Assembly: GCA_023266115.1 (NCBI GenBank) | Contig: JAHFRU010000005.1 | Span: 62,001-126,000 of the forward strand | DNA length: 64,000 nt | Origin: Gammaproteobacteria bacterium | GTDB lineage: Bacteria; Pseudomonadota; Gammaproteobacteria; VBWC01 | Direction of reading: 5' to 3' | Part shown: piece after piece, positions 48,412 to 57,832 of the stretch | Position numbering within the stretch: position 1 is the stretch's first letter | Layout: each line of letters begins with the position of its first letter | Program-made: the position numbers and the translations under genes | The notes under the pieces: generated by a model | Told to the model about the DNA's origin: nothing | Database searches by the model: none | What the model saw: only the letters and a program-made list of their open reading frames with translations

Positions 48412-48954
48412 ATGATACGAATCGTGCAATGGATGACCGGTATGCTGCTGTTGGGGGCGCTGTATGGTTGCGACGGCAATACGCCGTTAATGAAGGACGT
48501 GGTTGGCGGCGATGCCGAGCAGGTAGCGGCCGCCATGCGCGCCGGCGCCGACGTCAACGCACAGAACAATTATGGCTGGACGGCGTTGATGCACGCGGCG
48601 CGTGCCGGGAACACCCCGCTGGTGCAATTGTTGCTGGCCAATGGCGCCGCCGTCGACGCCCGCGACAATGACGGCTGGACAGCGCTGATGCGCGCCGCCG
48701 AGAAAGGCCGTGTCGCCGCCGTCGCGACGTTGCTTGAGCACGGCGCCGATGTCAACGCGCGTAACAAGGCGAACTGGACACCGTTGCATTGGGCCGCCGT
48801 ACAAGGACATGAACAGGTGGTGCGTGTATTGCTGGATGCCGGTGCCGATGTGAAGATCAAAAACAGCGCTGGCTGGACCGCGTGGATGGGAGCAATACGT
48901 GAAGAGCATGCCGGGATCATCGCTATGCTGGAGCAGGCCGGCGCGCGTGAGTGA
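48412..48954 (+). CDS. Ankyrin-repeat protein, probable lipoprotein
   Basis: The 180-residue protein has an N-terminal hydrophobic segment ending in ALYGC, a plausible lipobox. About four ankyrin repeats follow (GADVNAQNNYGWTALMHAAR, GAAVDARDNDGWTALMRAAE, GADVNARNKANWTPLHWAAV and a last one). It probably acts as a protein-binding scaffold in the periplasm. A TACAAT/TATAG-rich promoter region lies just before (48365-48380). Partner unknown. Confidence 0.85.
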   Translation: MIRIVQWMTGMLLLGALYGCDGNTPLMKDVVGGDAEQVAAAMRAGADVNAQNNYGWTALMHAARAGNTPLVQLLLANGAAVDARDNDGWTALMRAAEKGRVAAVATLLEHGADVNARNKANWTPLHWAAVQGHEQVVRVLLDAGADVKIKNSAGWTAWMGAIREEHAGIIAMLEQAGARE

Positions 48955-48980
48955 CGAGGCGTTGGTTCGATGTCAGCGGC

Positions 48981-49388
48981 TCAGTTGCTGATATGCAGGA
49001 CGATTTCCCGTTGTCCTCCGGTGTGACGATGCTCCCACAGATAGATACCTTGCCAGATGCCAAGGGCGAGCCGTCCGCCCACCATCGGAATCGACAGGCT
49101 CGTGGCGGTTAACGCCGACTTGATATGAGACGGCATGTCGTCGGGTCCCTCGGTGGTGTGCGTATAAAGCGGGTCATTTTCCCTGGCCAATCGGTTGAAC
49201 CATCTTTCCAGATCGTGTCGTGCTGACGGATCGGCGTTCTCCTGTATGGTCAGGCTTGCCGATGTATGTCGGATAAACACCGTGCACAAACCATCGTCGA
49301 TGCCGAACGGGCCTATCGCCACTTCGATACTTGCGGTGATGTCGTGCAGCCCCTGTCGGCTGGTCTGAACCACGAACTGCTTGATCAC
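48981..49388 (-). CDS. yjbQ: YjbQ / UPF0047 family protein
   Basis: The 135-residue protein has the family motifs TVFIRHTSASLTIQENADPS, THTTEGPDDMPSHIKSAL and LGIWQGIYLWEHRHTGG. The conserved His, Glu and Asp residues line a metal-like site; E. coli YjbQ has weak thiamine-phosphate synthase activity in vivo, but its real role is unclear. GTG start. Confidence 0.93.
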   Translation of the reverse strand: MIKQFVVQTSRQGLHDITASIEVAIGPFGIDDGLCTVFIRHTSASLTIQENADPSARHDLERWFNRLARENDPLYTHTTEGPDDMPSHIKSALTATSLSIPMVGGRLALGIWQGIYLWEHRHTGGQREIVLHISN

Positions 49389-49500
49389 GTAGAGTCCTCA
49401 CCCCCGCTCTGGATAGCGGGAATATTTCTTTCAGCAGGTCAATATCCGGGGATTCGTCCGCCTATAATAGCCGGATTTGGAATAGACCGGGATCGCAGGT

Positions 49501-50571
49501 ATGAATAGCAAGACGGGCAAAAAACTGCTCTTGTCCGGTATGGTGATCGTTGCCGGGGTCATTGCGCTAGCCGCCGTTGGGTCAAGCGCCGCGGTTACGC
49601 GGTCTGCGGCCGACAGCGATATTCATCACGAGGCACGGCGAAACTGCGTTTCATGTCACGAAAGCGGGGTTGCCGATGCCGCGCTTCAGGATAGCAGCGG
49701 CAAATGCGCCGCCTGCCATCCGGCATCGTTTATCAAGGCGTCCGCGGCCAGCGCAATAAAGGACCAGGCCGCCACGAAGGTCGCGCCGGCGCACGGTGAC
49801 GATCTGCTGCCGGGCATGTCGGTACCGATGTATTACCCGCAGACACGTATTGGCGCGGATCCCAATCCGATGGTTCGGATTCAGGCCGGAGAATTCACCA
49901 TGGGCAGCGACAATCGTCTGCCGGACGAAGGGCCGACCCATATCGTCAATCTGAAAGCATTCATGATCGATCGATACGAAGTGACCAATCTGCAATACAA
50001 ACAATTCATCGACGCGACCAGCCACCGTTCGCCATCGCATTTTCGTAATCGTACGTTTCCGCCGGGTAAGGCCGATCATCCGGTCACCTTCGTTTCCTGG
50101 TATGACGCGACGGAATACTGCGCCTGGGCCGGCAAGCGGTTGCCGACGGATGCCGAATGGGAAAAAGCGGCGCGTGGTACTGACCAGCGCACGTTCGCCT
50201 GGGGGAATGAATTTGATACCAACAACGCCAATACACCGGTGCGTTGGGAGCGCTTGAAACTCGAGGGCGATACCACGCCGGTCGGCGCATTCGAGGCCGG
50301 CGCCAGTCCCTACGGTGTCTACGATATGTCGGGCAACGTCTGGGAATGGACGTCGTCCTGGTATCTTGCCTACCCGGGGAATACGCGGGCAACGGAAAAT
50401 TACGGTGAGAAATACAAGACCCTGAAAGGTGGCTCGTGGTGGGATTGCTCCTTCTATCAGTGCGGCATATCGGCGCCGGTGTTCAATCGCAGTTTTTTCA
50501 ACGCCAATGTGAAGAACTCTAGTTTCGGCTTCCGCTGCGCCCAGGATGTGACGGACAACGTGGCGTCGTGA
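49501..50571 (+). CDS. Dihaem c-type cytochrome domain fused to FGE-sulfatase-like (SUMF1) domain
   Basis: The 356-residue protein has an N-terminal membrane anchor or signal (LLLSGMVIVAGVIALAAVG). Two c-type haem motifs follow, CVSCH (49-53) and CAACH (69-73), then a formylglycine-generating-enzyme-like domain from about 125 (MVRIQAGEFTMGSDNRLPDE) to GFRC at the end. Cys316 and Cys321 form a CX4C pair (WDCSFYQC) just after GGSW, near where FGE has its copper-binding pair. The RYR residues following it in FGE are absent, so activity is uncertain. It overlaps the next gene by four bases (GTGA). No sulfatase is nearby. Confidence 0.82.
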   Translation: MNSKTGKKLLLSGMVIVAGVIALAAVGSSAAVTRSAADSDIHHEARRNCVSCHESGVADAALQDSSGKCAACHPASFIKASAASAIKDQAATKVAPAHGDDLLPGMSVPMYYPQTRIGADPNPMVRIQAGEFTMGSDNRLPDEGPTHIVNLKAFMIDRYEVTNLQYKQFIDATSHRSPSHFRNRTFPPGKADHPVTFVSWYDATEYCAWAGKRLPTDAEWEKAARGTDQRTFAWGNEFDTNNANTPVRWERLKLEGDTTPVGAFEAGASPYGVYDMSGNVWEWTSSWYLAYPGNTRATENYGEKYKTLKGGSWWDCSFYQCGISAPVFNRSFFNANVKNSSFGFRCAQDVTDNVAS

Positions 50572-51551
50572 CTGTGAGCGGACGCTATATATTACGAACT
50601 GCCGCGCTGGTCTTCTCTGTCTTCACGGTCGAAGGCGATGTCGCGGCTACGGCTGCGCCTGCCGTGCCGAAGGATGTCGGCGAGATGGTGGTAATTCCCG
50701 TCGGCCACTTCATCATGGGCAGCGACAAGACCGATGTGGACAAGAAGGCGCAGGAGGTCGGCTCCGTCAAGCCCTGGCACGTAGATGAACGGCCGCAGCG
50801 TAAGCTCCGTCTCGAGGACTTCCGCATCGACAAGTACGAGGTCGCCAACGCCGGTTACCGAACCTTTGTCATCAAGGCCAACTACTGGGTGCCGCCGGCG
50901 TGGGCGCGTAGCGGTTACCTGCTGACACGTAGCATTCTCGACATCGCCGATGTCGACCAGTTACGTCATCTGGCCACGGAGGTATTCCAGCTCGATATGG
51001 ATACGCGGGTCATGAGCCGCGAGCAGTTGCTCGACGCGATTGTGCAGCATCAGCAGGAAATGGACCAACTGCCGGTCACGGGCGTTACCTGGGAAAACGC
51101 ACGAGAGTACTGCCGCTGGGCCGGCAAGCGCTTGCCTACCGAGGCGGAATGGGAGAAGGCGGCGCGCGGGCCGGATGGCCGCGAGTACCCGTGGGGAGAC
51201 CAATGGGATACGGCGCGGCTCAACGCTGGCGACGACCGGCTGTGGCCGAATCACGTCGCGCCGGTAACGGCATATGAATCCGGCAAGTCATTTTATGGCG
51301 TTTACCAGATGGCCGGTAACGTCATGGAATGGGTGGAGGACTCCTATGGCCCGTATGCCGGATCGGATTATCAGAGCGTCGCATTCGTGCCCGATAACAA
51401 GGTCGTGCGCGGGGGCGGCTGGGGCGGTGTCGGTCACTACGCGATCAGTCATCTGTATCGCGGCGCGTATCGTTTTTACCTGCCGGAGAATTCGATGTTC
51501 AATGATTTGGGGTTTCGCTGCGCTACGGATGGCGCGCAGATCGCGCCGTAA
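50568..51551 (+). CDS. FGE-sulfatase-like (SUMF1) domain protein, no copper cysteines
   Basis: The 327-residue protein has an N-terminal signal-like segment (ILRTAALVFSVFTVEGDVAA) and one SUMF1 domain (MVVIPVGHFIMGSDKTDVDK; WAGKRLPTEAEWEKAARGPD; MFNDLGFRCA). A helical insertion of about 45 residues (ILDIADVDQLRHLATEVFQL) interrupts it. Where the upstream protein has the CX4C pair after GGSW, this one reads GGGWGGVGHY with no cysteine, so copper catalysis as in FGE is not possible. It probably acts as a binding partner of the dihaem protein, with which it is translationally coupled. Confidence 0.82.
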   Translation: MTVSGRYILRTAALVFSVFTVEGDVAATAAPAVPKDVGEMVVIPVGHFIMGSDKTDVDKKAQEVGSVKPWHVDERPQRKLRLEDFRIDKYEVANAGYRTFVIKANYWVPPAWARSGYLLTRSILDIADVDQLRHLATEVFQLDMDTRVMSREQLLDAIVQHQQEMDQLPVTGVTWENAREYCRWAGKRLPTEAEWEKAARGPDGREYPWGDQWDTARLNAGDDRLWPNHVAPVTAYESGKSFYGVYQMAGNVMEWVEDSYGPYAGSDYQSVAFVPDNKVVRGGGWGGVGHYAISHLYRGAYRFYLPENSMFNDLGFRCATDGAQIAP

Positions 51552-51564
51552 TCAGCACCGCCAC

Positions 51565-51921
51565 CTACATGCCGGCGCCAATGATCGGAGTTTGTTGCTG
51601 GGCGCAGGAATAAAATACGTTAACGGCATAGTCGTGTGGCGATCCTTCCCACAGATAGGCATCCAGAATCACCGTCAACAGCGGGGTCGATAACCTGTTT
51701 CCGGCGGCCGCGCCGGCCCCCGCGCTTGGCGCTGCCATATCAAGCGCATGCTCCGCCGGCACGCCGAGACGGGAATTGATCACAGAATCGAAGCCAACCA
51801 TCGCGGAACCAAAACACCAGCCTGCCCCTCCACCGACAACGTGAACATCAAGACCGGCCGGTACCGGTGCCGACAGACCCAGCATTACCGTCACCAACGT
51901 TGTCCTGATAATCCGTTTCAT
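51565..51921 (-). CDS. Small secreted protein, function unknown
   Basis: The 118-residue protein has a signal peptide (KRIIRTTLVTVMLGLSAPVP) and one pair of cysteines in the mature part (GAGWCFGS and VFYSCAQ). No domain recognised. It lies convergent to the FGE-like gene pair in a 600-base interval; the remaining part (51922-52151) holds no supported feature. Confidence 0.5.
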   Translation of the reverse strand: MKRIIRTTLVTVMLGLSAPVPAGLDVHVVGGGAGWCFGSAMVGFDSVINSRLGVPAEHALDMAAPSAGAGAAAGNRLSTPLLTVILDAYLWEGSPHDYAVNVFYSCAQQQTPIIGAGM

Positions 51922-52151
51922 GATTCACCTGCATCGGGTGTCCATACTGGTTAGAGATATCTGTCATCTCCTTGGTTCCTGGTTGACGTGCATTCAATGC
52001 GCCGCATTTCATCCGGTCTGTTATTACTGCTATCGGCACAGAAAACGTGGGTTTAAGGCAGGCGTGGCAGGGAAAATCAGCATCTGACTGAAATCTAGAG
52101 AGAAACAAAACATACGCGTACCGCCTGTACATTCGAGCAACGCGCACGTTG

Positions 52152-52547
52152 CTAGCGCTCTGGTGGTATCGCGCGCTTGTTGAAGTTTTCGTCGATGGCG
52201 ACGTAGGTGAGCGTCGCGTCGGCGACCTTGTTGGAACGGTCGGTTGGCGAGACGTGACTGGCAAAGATGGTTATTTCGACCGTAACGGATGTGGTGCCAA
52301 CATGGGTGACGGAACCATAGATGGTGACAATGTCACCCACCAGAACCGGCTTATAAAACTGAAACGTATTAACGGCAACGGTAACGACGCGCCCGCTGGC
52401 ACGCTGCATTGCGACGACGCTGCCGGCCAGATCGGCCTGCGACATCAGCCAGCCGCCGAAAATATTGCCGGCCGCGTTGGTGTCGCTCGGCATCGGTATC
52501 ACGCGCAGCACTGGCTGCGGAATTTCTCCTGGTAACTCTTCGCTCAT
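52152..52547 (-). CDS. yciA: Acyl-CoA thioesterase YciA
   Basis: This is a 131-residue hot-dog fold enzyme with the catalytic segment SDTNAAGNIFGGWLMSQADL followed by AGSVVA, and FYKPVLVGDIVTIYGSVTHV. YciA hydrolyses a broad range of acyl-CoAs. It follows the acyl-CoA synthetase gene by four bases and is the last gene of the fatty-acid degradation operon, where it may relieve CoA sequestration. Confidence 0.93.
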   Translation of the reverse strand: MSEELPGEIPQPVLRVIPMPSDTNAAGNIFGGWLMSQADLAGSVVAMQRASGRVVTVAVNTFQFYKPVLVGDIVTIYGSVTHVGTTSVTVEITIFASHVSPTDRSNKVADATLTYVAIDENFNKRAIPPER

Positions 52548-52551
52548 CTCT

Positions 52552-54396
52552 TTAGTGACCTTCGTAAAGTTTTCCGATGATTTTCTCGTAACGCGCCAAT
52601 ATTGCAGGTCGGCGCTGTTTCATCGAAGGCGTTATCAGATCGTTCTCTATCGTCCAGGACTCGCGCAACACCACAGCACGCCGGATCTGCGCGTACCCCG
52701 GAAAGTGGCGCGTCGCGTCGCCGATACGTTTCAATACGGCATCGACTACCGGCGGGCTGCTCAGCGATGCCTCGGCCTCGGCATCGATACCCAGCCCGCT
52801 GGCAAACCGTTGCCACTGGTCGTTATCTACTACCACCAGTGCGGCGAGATACGGCCGCGCCTCGCCGATCACCATGACCTGTTCGAACAGCGGATCGTTG
52901 CTGATTGCCATTTCCATGTCGGCTGGCGGCACCTTCTCGCCGTTCGCCAGCACAATGATTTCTTTTAAGCGCCCGGTTATGTAGATGTGATGGTGCTCGA
53001 TCCGCGCCTGGTCGCCGGTATGCAGCCAGCCGTCGGCGTCGACGGCGTCGCGTGTGGCATCGGGCAGGTTCCAGTAGCCGAGCATGATGCCGGGGCTGCG
53101 CGCCAGCAGTTCAGCATTCTCGCCGGTGCGCACTTCAACGTCCGGCAACGGTGCGCCGACACTGGCGGGATCATTACTATCCTGACGATTGACGCTGATC
53201 ACCGGGCCGGCCTCGGTCATGCCATAACCCTGCACGAGCGTAATGCCCAGCCCGAGAAACAGTCGCGCCACGTCGGGTGACAGTGCGGCGCCGCCGCACA
53301 CCGCGAGCCGCACGCGACCACCGAGGCGCTCGTGGATCTTGCCAGCGACCAGACGTTTGAGCACCGGCCAGAGCAGCAGCGACAAGTGCCAGGATCCGCG
53401 GTTTTGCAAATATAGAAAGCGCCGCCAGCCGATATTTTCCGCCGCCGCAAACAAGGCGCGCGCGAACGCAGGCTTCTCGGCAAGTTGCGCCTGAATGCGG
53501 ATTTGTACTCTCTCGAAGATGCGCGGCACCGAGATGATGATTGTCGGACGGACGGTCAGCAGGTCGTCCGCCAGCTGCGGGATCGAGCGCGAGAATGCAA
53601 CCGTGGCGCCGGCCATGATCGGCGCGTAGTAGCCGACCGTGCGCTCAAGGGTGTGCGATAGTGGCAGAAACGATAAAAAAAGATCCTCGCGAAAGATATC
53701 GAAACTGCGCAGGCAACTGGCGGCATTCCACAGCAGGTTGCCGTGGCTGAGCATGACGCCTTTCGGTCGCCCGGTGGTGCCGGACGTGTAGACAATGGTG
53801 GCGAGCGTGGCGGGGTCGATGTCTGCGACGTGAAAATCGCCGCCCAGTTCCGGTAGCCACACAGCGGACACGATCAGCCGCGACTCCGCCGGCAGCCCGT
53901 CAATGACATTCAGCGAAATGACACGTCGACAGCAATCCAGGTCATCGAGCACGGGCACGAGCGCCTGCCATTGATCGGTCCCTTCGATCAGCAGCAGTTG
54001 CACCGCCGCATCCTTGATGATGTAGGCGATATTTTCGGGGCGGTCGTTGGTATATAGCGGGACCACGACGAGGCCCAGGCCCAGCGCCGCCTGATCGAAC
54101 ATTACCCATTCCCGGCAGTTGCGCATCATCACGGCGACGCGGTCGCCGGCTTGCAAATTCTCCTGACGCATCGCTGCCTGCCAGCGCGCCACCTGCTGTG
54201 CCATCGAACGCCAGGTACAATCACGCCACTGCCCGCCAGGGCTGTCAAAGTAGCGGTAAGCGACATGCTCCGGTGTGCGCCGCGCGCGCTCGGAAAACAG
54301 GCCGCACAGTGTTACGGCGGTATCGGCGGGAATAACGTCGAGGGTATTCGCGGGCGTGCTGGTCACGATGTCAGACGAGTTGCGTCCATCCGGCAT
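52552..54396 (-). CDS. Long-chain acyl-CoA synthetase (AMP-forming, FAA1 type)
   Basis: The enzyme has about 614 residues and activates fatty acids with ATP and CoA. Motifs are YTSGTTGRPKGVMLSHGN, QGYGMTEAGPVISVN, GWLHTGDQARIEHHH, and the hinge GRLKEIIVLANGEKVPP. The length and C-terminal part resemble FAA1-type synthetases rather than E. coli FadD. The ATG at 54396 overlaps the upstream fadJ-like gene by 26 bases; a GTG at 54366, five bases after that gene's stop, is an alternative. Part of the beta-oxidation operon. Confidence 0.92.
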   Translation of the reverse strand: MPDGRNSSDIVTSTPANTLDVIPADTAVTLCGLFSERARRTPEHVAYRYFDSPGGQWRDCTWRSMAQQVARWQAAMRQENLQAGDRVAVMMRNCREWVMFDQAALGLGLVVVPLYTNDRPENIAYIIKDAAVQLLLIEGTDQWQALVPVLDDLDCCRRVISLNVIDGLPAESRLIVSAVWLPELGGDFHVADIDPATLATIVYTSGTTGRPKGVMLSHGNLLWNAASCLRSFDIFREDLFLSFLPLSHTLERTVGYYAPIMAGATVAFSRSIPQLADDLLTVRPTIIISVPRIFERVQIRIQAQLAEKPAFARALFAAAENIGWRRFLYLQNRGSWHLSLLLWPVLKRLVAGKIHERLGGRVRLAVCGGAALSPDVARLFLGLGITLVQGYGMTEAGPVISVNRQDSNDPASVGAPLPDVEVRTGENAELLARSPGIMLGYWNLPDATRDAVDADGWLHTGDQARIEHHHIYITGRLKEIIVLANGEKVPPADMEMAISNDPLFEQVMVIGEARPYLAALVVVDNDQWQRFASGLGIDAEAEASLSSPPVVDAVLKRIGDATRHFPGYAQIRRAVVLRESWTIENDLITPSMKQRRPAILARYEKIIGKLYEGH

Positions 54397-56416
54397 CCGG
54401 TGCGAAACGCTTGCCGTGACGCTGTTCCAGTTCACGCAACGTGGCCAGCAACTGATTGGCGCCGGCCTGATCGAGGTAGTGCAGCGGTCCGCCGCGGAAT
54501 GGCGCGAAACCGGTACCGAAAATCACGCCGGCATCGAGAGCGTCGCTATTGTCGACGACGTTCTCGCGCAGGCAGGCGACCGCTTCGTTGAGCAGCCGCA
54601 GCATCAGCCGGTTGGCGACATCGCGGGACGGTTCGCGATCCCTGGGCAGACGCGCCTTTACCGGTTTGCCCTTCTTGTAACGATAAAAGCCCTGCCCCGA
54701 CTTCCGTCCCAGATGTTGGGCGGCGACCAGATTTTTCAACCGCTCCGGGATCGTTGTGGTGAAGTTGTTGCTGCTGAGGCCCTTCGACAGGATGTCCGCG
54801 ACCGACAGGCAGATATCCAGCCCGACGGTATCGGCGAGTTCTATCGGGCCCATCGGCATGCCGAAATCCGTCGCGGCGCGGTCGATCTCGGTCGCCGGCA
54901 CGCCCTCGCTTTCGAGCACTACTGCCTCCATCAGATAGGGCATCAATATCCGGTTGACGAGAAATCCGGGGGTGCTGGTGACCTGCAGCGGCAGACGGTC
55001 AATTTGCCGGGCGAATGCGCTGGCCCGGTTGACAACGCCGGCGTCCGTGTCGGGTCCTGCCACAACCTCGATCAGCGGCATTTTCGAGACGGGGTTGAAG
55101 AAGTGCAGACCGACCAGGCGCGCCGGCGCCGCCAGCGAATTGCCGATGACCTCGAGCGGAATGCTCGAGGTGTTGGTGGCGAGTATCGCGCTGCCCTTTA
55201 CCTTGCGCTCAATGTCGCGAAACAGTGCCTGCTTGGCGTCGGCGTTTTCAAAGATGGCTTCGATGATCACGTCGGCTCGCATCAGACCGTCGCCGTTAAC
55301 GTCCGGCATGAGCCGGTCCATCGCCGCCTGAACGAGATTCTGCAGTTTCAGGCGCTCGGTAAACAGCTTGTGCGCCCGGGACAAAACCGCACCCAGCGCC
55401 TCAATGCGTTGATCCTGGATGGTGACGCGCAATCCCTGCAGCGCACACCAGGCGGCGATGTCGCCGCCCATGACGCCGCCGCCGATGACGTGTACATGTT
55501 TCGCCTTGAAGTCGGTACCGCGTCCGTGTGTTTTCAGCTGGTTCTGCAACTGGAATACGCGTACCAGATTACGTGCGGTATCACCGATGATCAGCCTGGC
55601 GACCGAATTGGCTTCCTCGGTCAACATGCGCTCGGGCCGATCACCGTACTGCGCCCACAGATCGATTAACGCGTATGGCGCCGGATAGTGTTTCCGATCG
55701 GCCTTTTTCGCCACGTTGTATTTCAGAAAGCGGGCCAGCCCCGGCCGCAGCCAGCGGTGATCGAGCCACTGCTGCCAGCGACGCGCGCGGTGCGGCGGCG
55801 GCGGTTTGCGTATCATCGACCGGGCACCGTTTTTCAAGTGACGCAGCGGTACCGCGTGATCGACCATGCCGATCTTCTTCGCGGCGCGCGCGCTGACCGT
55901 GCGTCCGGTCAGCATCAGGTCCATCGCCGCGGGCGCACCCAGCAACCGGATCGATCTGACCGTGCCACCGAAACCGGGATGAATGCCGAGGCGGACTTCC
56001 GGCAGGCCGAGGCGCGTGTTGGCTTCATCGGCGGCGATGCGATACCGGCAGGCAAGGGCCAGTTCAAGGCCGCCGCCGAGACAGTAACCGTGGATCAGTG
56101 CGACGGTCGGAAACGCGAGTCGTTCGATATGATCCATGATGCCCTGGCCGCGCTGAATCAGCTCCAGCGCCCGGGTCGGCGTATCAATCGCCGTGAATTC
56201 GCTGACATCGGCGCCGGCGATAAAACCGGATGTTTTCGCCGATAGAATAACCAGTCCGCGTGGCCGCTCACCGGCCAGTTGTTCCAGGATAGCGTCGAGT
56301 TCCTCAAGAACCTCCCTGGAAAGCACGTTGGCGCCCGCGTCGGCCTTGTCGAAATACAGCCACGCGATATTGTCGTCGTCGGTCTCCAGTCGCCAGTGAC
56401 GCGCGTTGAAGTTCAT
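54371..56416 (-). CDS. fadJ: Fatty acid oxidation complex alpha subunit (hydratase / 3-hydroxyacyl-CoA dehydrogenase), FadJ/FadB-like
   Basis: This is a 681-residue bifunctional enzyme. The crotonase half has the oxyanion motif TSGFIAGADVSEF and the acid helix YCLGGGLELALACRYRIA with LPEVRLGIHPGFGGTVR. The dehydrogenase half has the NAD loop VIGGGVMGGDIAAWCA and the catalytic histidine in GLHFFNPVSKMPLIEVVAG. The ATG overlaps the thiolase stop (ATGA). Hydratase and dehydrogenase activities are both expected; assignment to FadJ rather than FadB is by gene order only. Confidence 0.92.
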   Translation of the reverse strand: MNFNARHWRLETDDDNIAWLYFDKADAGANVLSREVLEELDAILEQLAGERPRGLVILSAKTSGFIAGADVSEFTAIDTPTRALELIQRGQGIMDHIERLAFPTVALIHGYCLGGGLELALACRYRIAADEANTRLGLPEVRLGIHPGFGGTVRSIRLLGAPAAMDLMLTGRTVSARAAKKIGMVDHAVPLRHLKNGARSMIRKPPPPHRARRWQQWLDHRWLRPGLARFLKYNVAKKADRKHYPAPYALIDLWAQYGDRPERMLTEEANSVARLIIGDTARNLVRVFQLQNQLKTHGRGTDFKAKHVHVIGGGVMGGDIAAWCALQGLRVTIQDQRIEALGAVLSRAHKLFTERLKLQNLVQAAMDRLMPDVNGDGLMRADVIIEAIFENADAKQALFRDIERKVKGSAILATNTSSIPLEVIGNSLAAPARLVGLHFFNPVSKMPLIEVVAGPDTDAGVVNRASAFARQIDRLPLQVTSTPGFLVNRILMPYLMEAVVLESEGVPATEIDRAATDFGMPMGPIELADTVGLDICLSVADILSKGLSSNNFTTTIPERLKNLVAAQHLGRKSGQGFYRYKKGKPVKARLPRDREPSRDVANRLMLRLLNEAVACLRENVVDNSDALDAGVIFGTGFAPFRGGPLHYLDQAGANQLLATLRELEQRHGKRFAPDAGWTQLV

Positions 56417-57720
56417 GGGCCCGCTCCGGTGTCGTGTTCGACCAGCATGGCGCCACCCTGGCCGCCGCCGATGCACAGGCTCGCGATGCCACGTTTCGCC
56501 CGCTGTCGCGCCAGCACGTGCAACAAATGCAGGACGATACGCGCACCGCTGGCACCCACCGGATGACCGATGCTGACGCCGCCGCCGTCGACATTTAGCC
56601 GCCCGTGATCGATATGCCCGATAGCACCTGACAGGCCGAGCTCGGCCCGGCAATAGCCGTCATCCGCCAGCGTCGCCAGACAGGCCAGCACCTGCGCGGC
56701 AAACGCCTCGTTGATTTCCCAGTAATCGACTTCGCTGAGTTTGAGCTTGTTGCGCGTCATCAGCGGCGCAATGGAATGTACTGGCCCCAGGCCCATCTGT
56801 GCCGGATCGACGCCGGCCCACTGGCTGTCAACGATGCGGCCGATCACCGGCAATTTATGCTTATACACGGCGTTCTCGCTGGCGAGAACCAGCAGGCTCG
56901 CGCCATCGGTAATCTGCGCGCTGTTACCGGCCGTGACATTGCCGAAGGGTTTGTCGAATACCGGTCGGAGTTTCGCCAGACCGTCAACGGTGGAGTCGCG
57001 GCGCAGGCCGTCGTCGTGTTGATACACATTGCCGCGCGTATCATAAATCGTTTCAATCTCGCCGAGTCCGTTGTTGTCCTGCCCGGCCGCCAGCCGCCGG
57101 TGACTTTCCAAGCTGAACGAGTCCATTTCGTTGCGGCTGATGCCGAAACGGTAGGCGAGATTTTCAGCGGTTTGACCCATCGTCAGCCCGACGACCGGAT
57201 CTGTCAGGCCGCGCAGCAGACCGATCACCGGTTTAAAATGTTTTGGCCGCAGCCGGGCAAATTGTTTCAGGCGCGCGCCTGCCGATCGTGCCGCACTCAG
57301 GCCGCCGAGCCACGCGACCATCGCGTTGTTGTACAGCACTGGCGCGTGGCTCATCGATTCGGTGCCGCCGGCCAGCACCAGCTCTGATCGTCCGCTGGCG
57401 ATATTGTGGAAGGCGCAGTCCAGGGCCTGCATGCCCGAGGCGCAGTTGCGCTGCACCGTCCAGGCGGGAACGCCATGCCCGCAACCGAGGCGCAGCGCCA
57501 CGACACGGCCGATGTTTGCCTCGTCGGGTCCGGGCATGACGCAACCGAGTATCACCTCGTCGAGGTCGGCGGGTTCGAATGGCTGGCGTGCCAGCAACGG
57601 CCGGCCACACGCGATGGCAAGGTCGGACGCGGTGAACGGACCGGGCGTGCCGCGTGTTTTCAAAAACGGTGTACGGCTACCGTCGACAACGTAGACTATC
57701 CGTCCCGAGATGGCGCTCAT
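56413..57720 (-). CDS. fadI: Acyl-CoA thiolase (FadI/FadA-like)
   Basis: This is a 435-residue thiolase cleaving 3-ketoacyl-CoA. The nucleophilic cysteine lies in QRNCASGMQALDCA, the histidine in INEAFAAQVLA-adjacent GHPVGASGARIVLHLL and the final cysteine in IASLCIGGGQGGAML. The length matches FadI better than FadA. ATG 57720 starts the canonical IVYVVDGSRTPF segment; an extension upstream has no support. It is coupled to the fadJ-like gene. Confidence 0.93.
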   Translation of the reverse strand: MSAISGRIVYVVDGSRTPFLKTRGTPGPFTASDLAIACGRPLLARQPFEPADLDEVILGCVMPGPDEANIGRVVALRLGCGHGVPAWTVQRNCASGMQALDCAFHNIASGRSELVLAGGTESMSHAPVLYNNAMVAWLGGLSAARSAGARLKQFARLRPKHFKPVIGLLRGLTDPVVGLTMGQTAENLAYRFGISRNEMDSFSLESHRRLAAGQDNNGLGEIETIYDTRGNVYQHDDGLRRDSTVDGLAKLRPVFDKPFGNVTAGNSAQITDGASLLVLASENAVYKHKLPVIGRIVDSQWAGVDPAQMGLGPVHSIAPLMTRNKLKLSEVDYWEINEAFAAQVLACLATLADDGYCRAELGLSGAIGHIDHGRLNVDGGGVSIGHPVGASGARIVLHLLHVLARQRAKRGIASLCIGGGQGGAMLVEHDTGAGP

Positions 57721-57832
57721 GATGGGGGTGATACGCTCCTTGTCGCCGCTTCCGTTGTGTCCGCTCGTCCGGTGTTCCGGACCCATTGTAAAACTTTTTT
57801 CAGCATCGTGTATTTCACAGGAGGTGCGCAGG

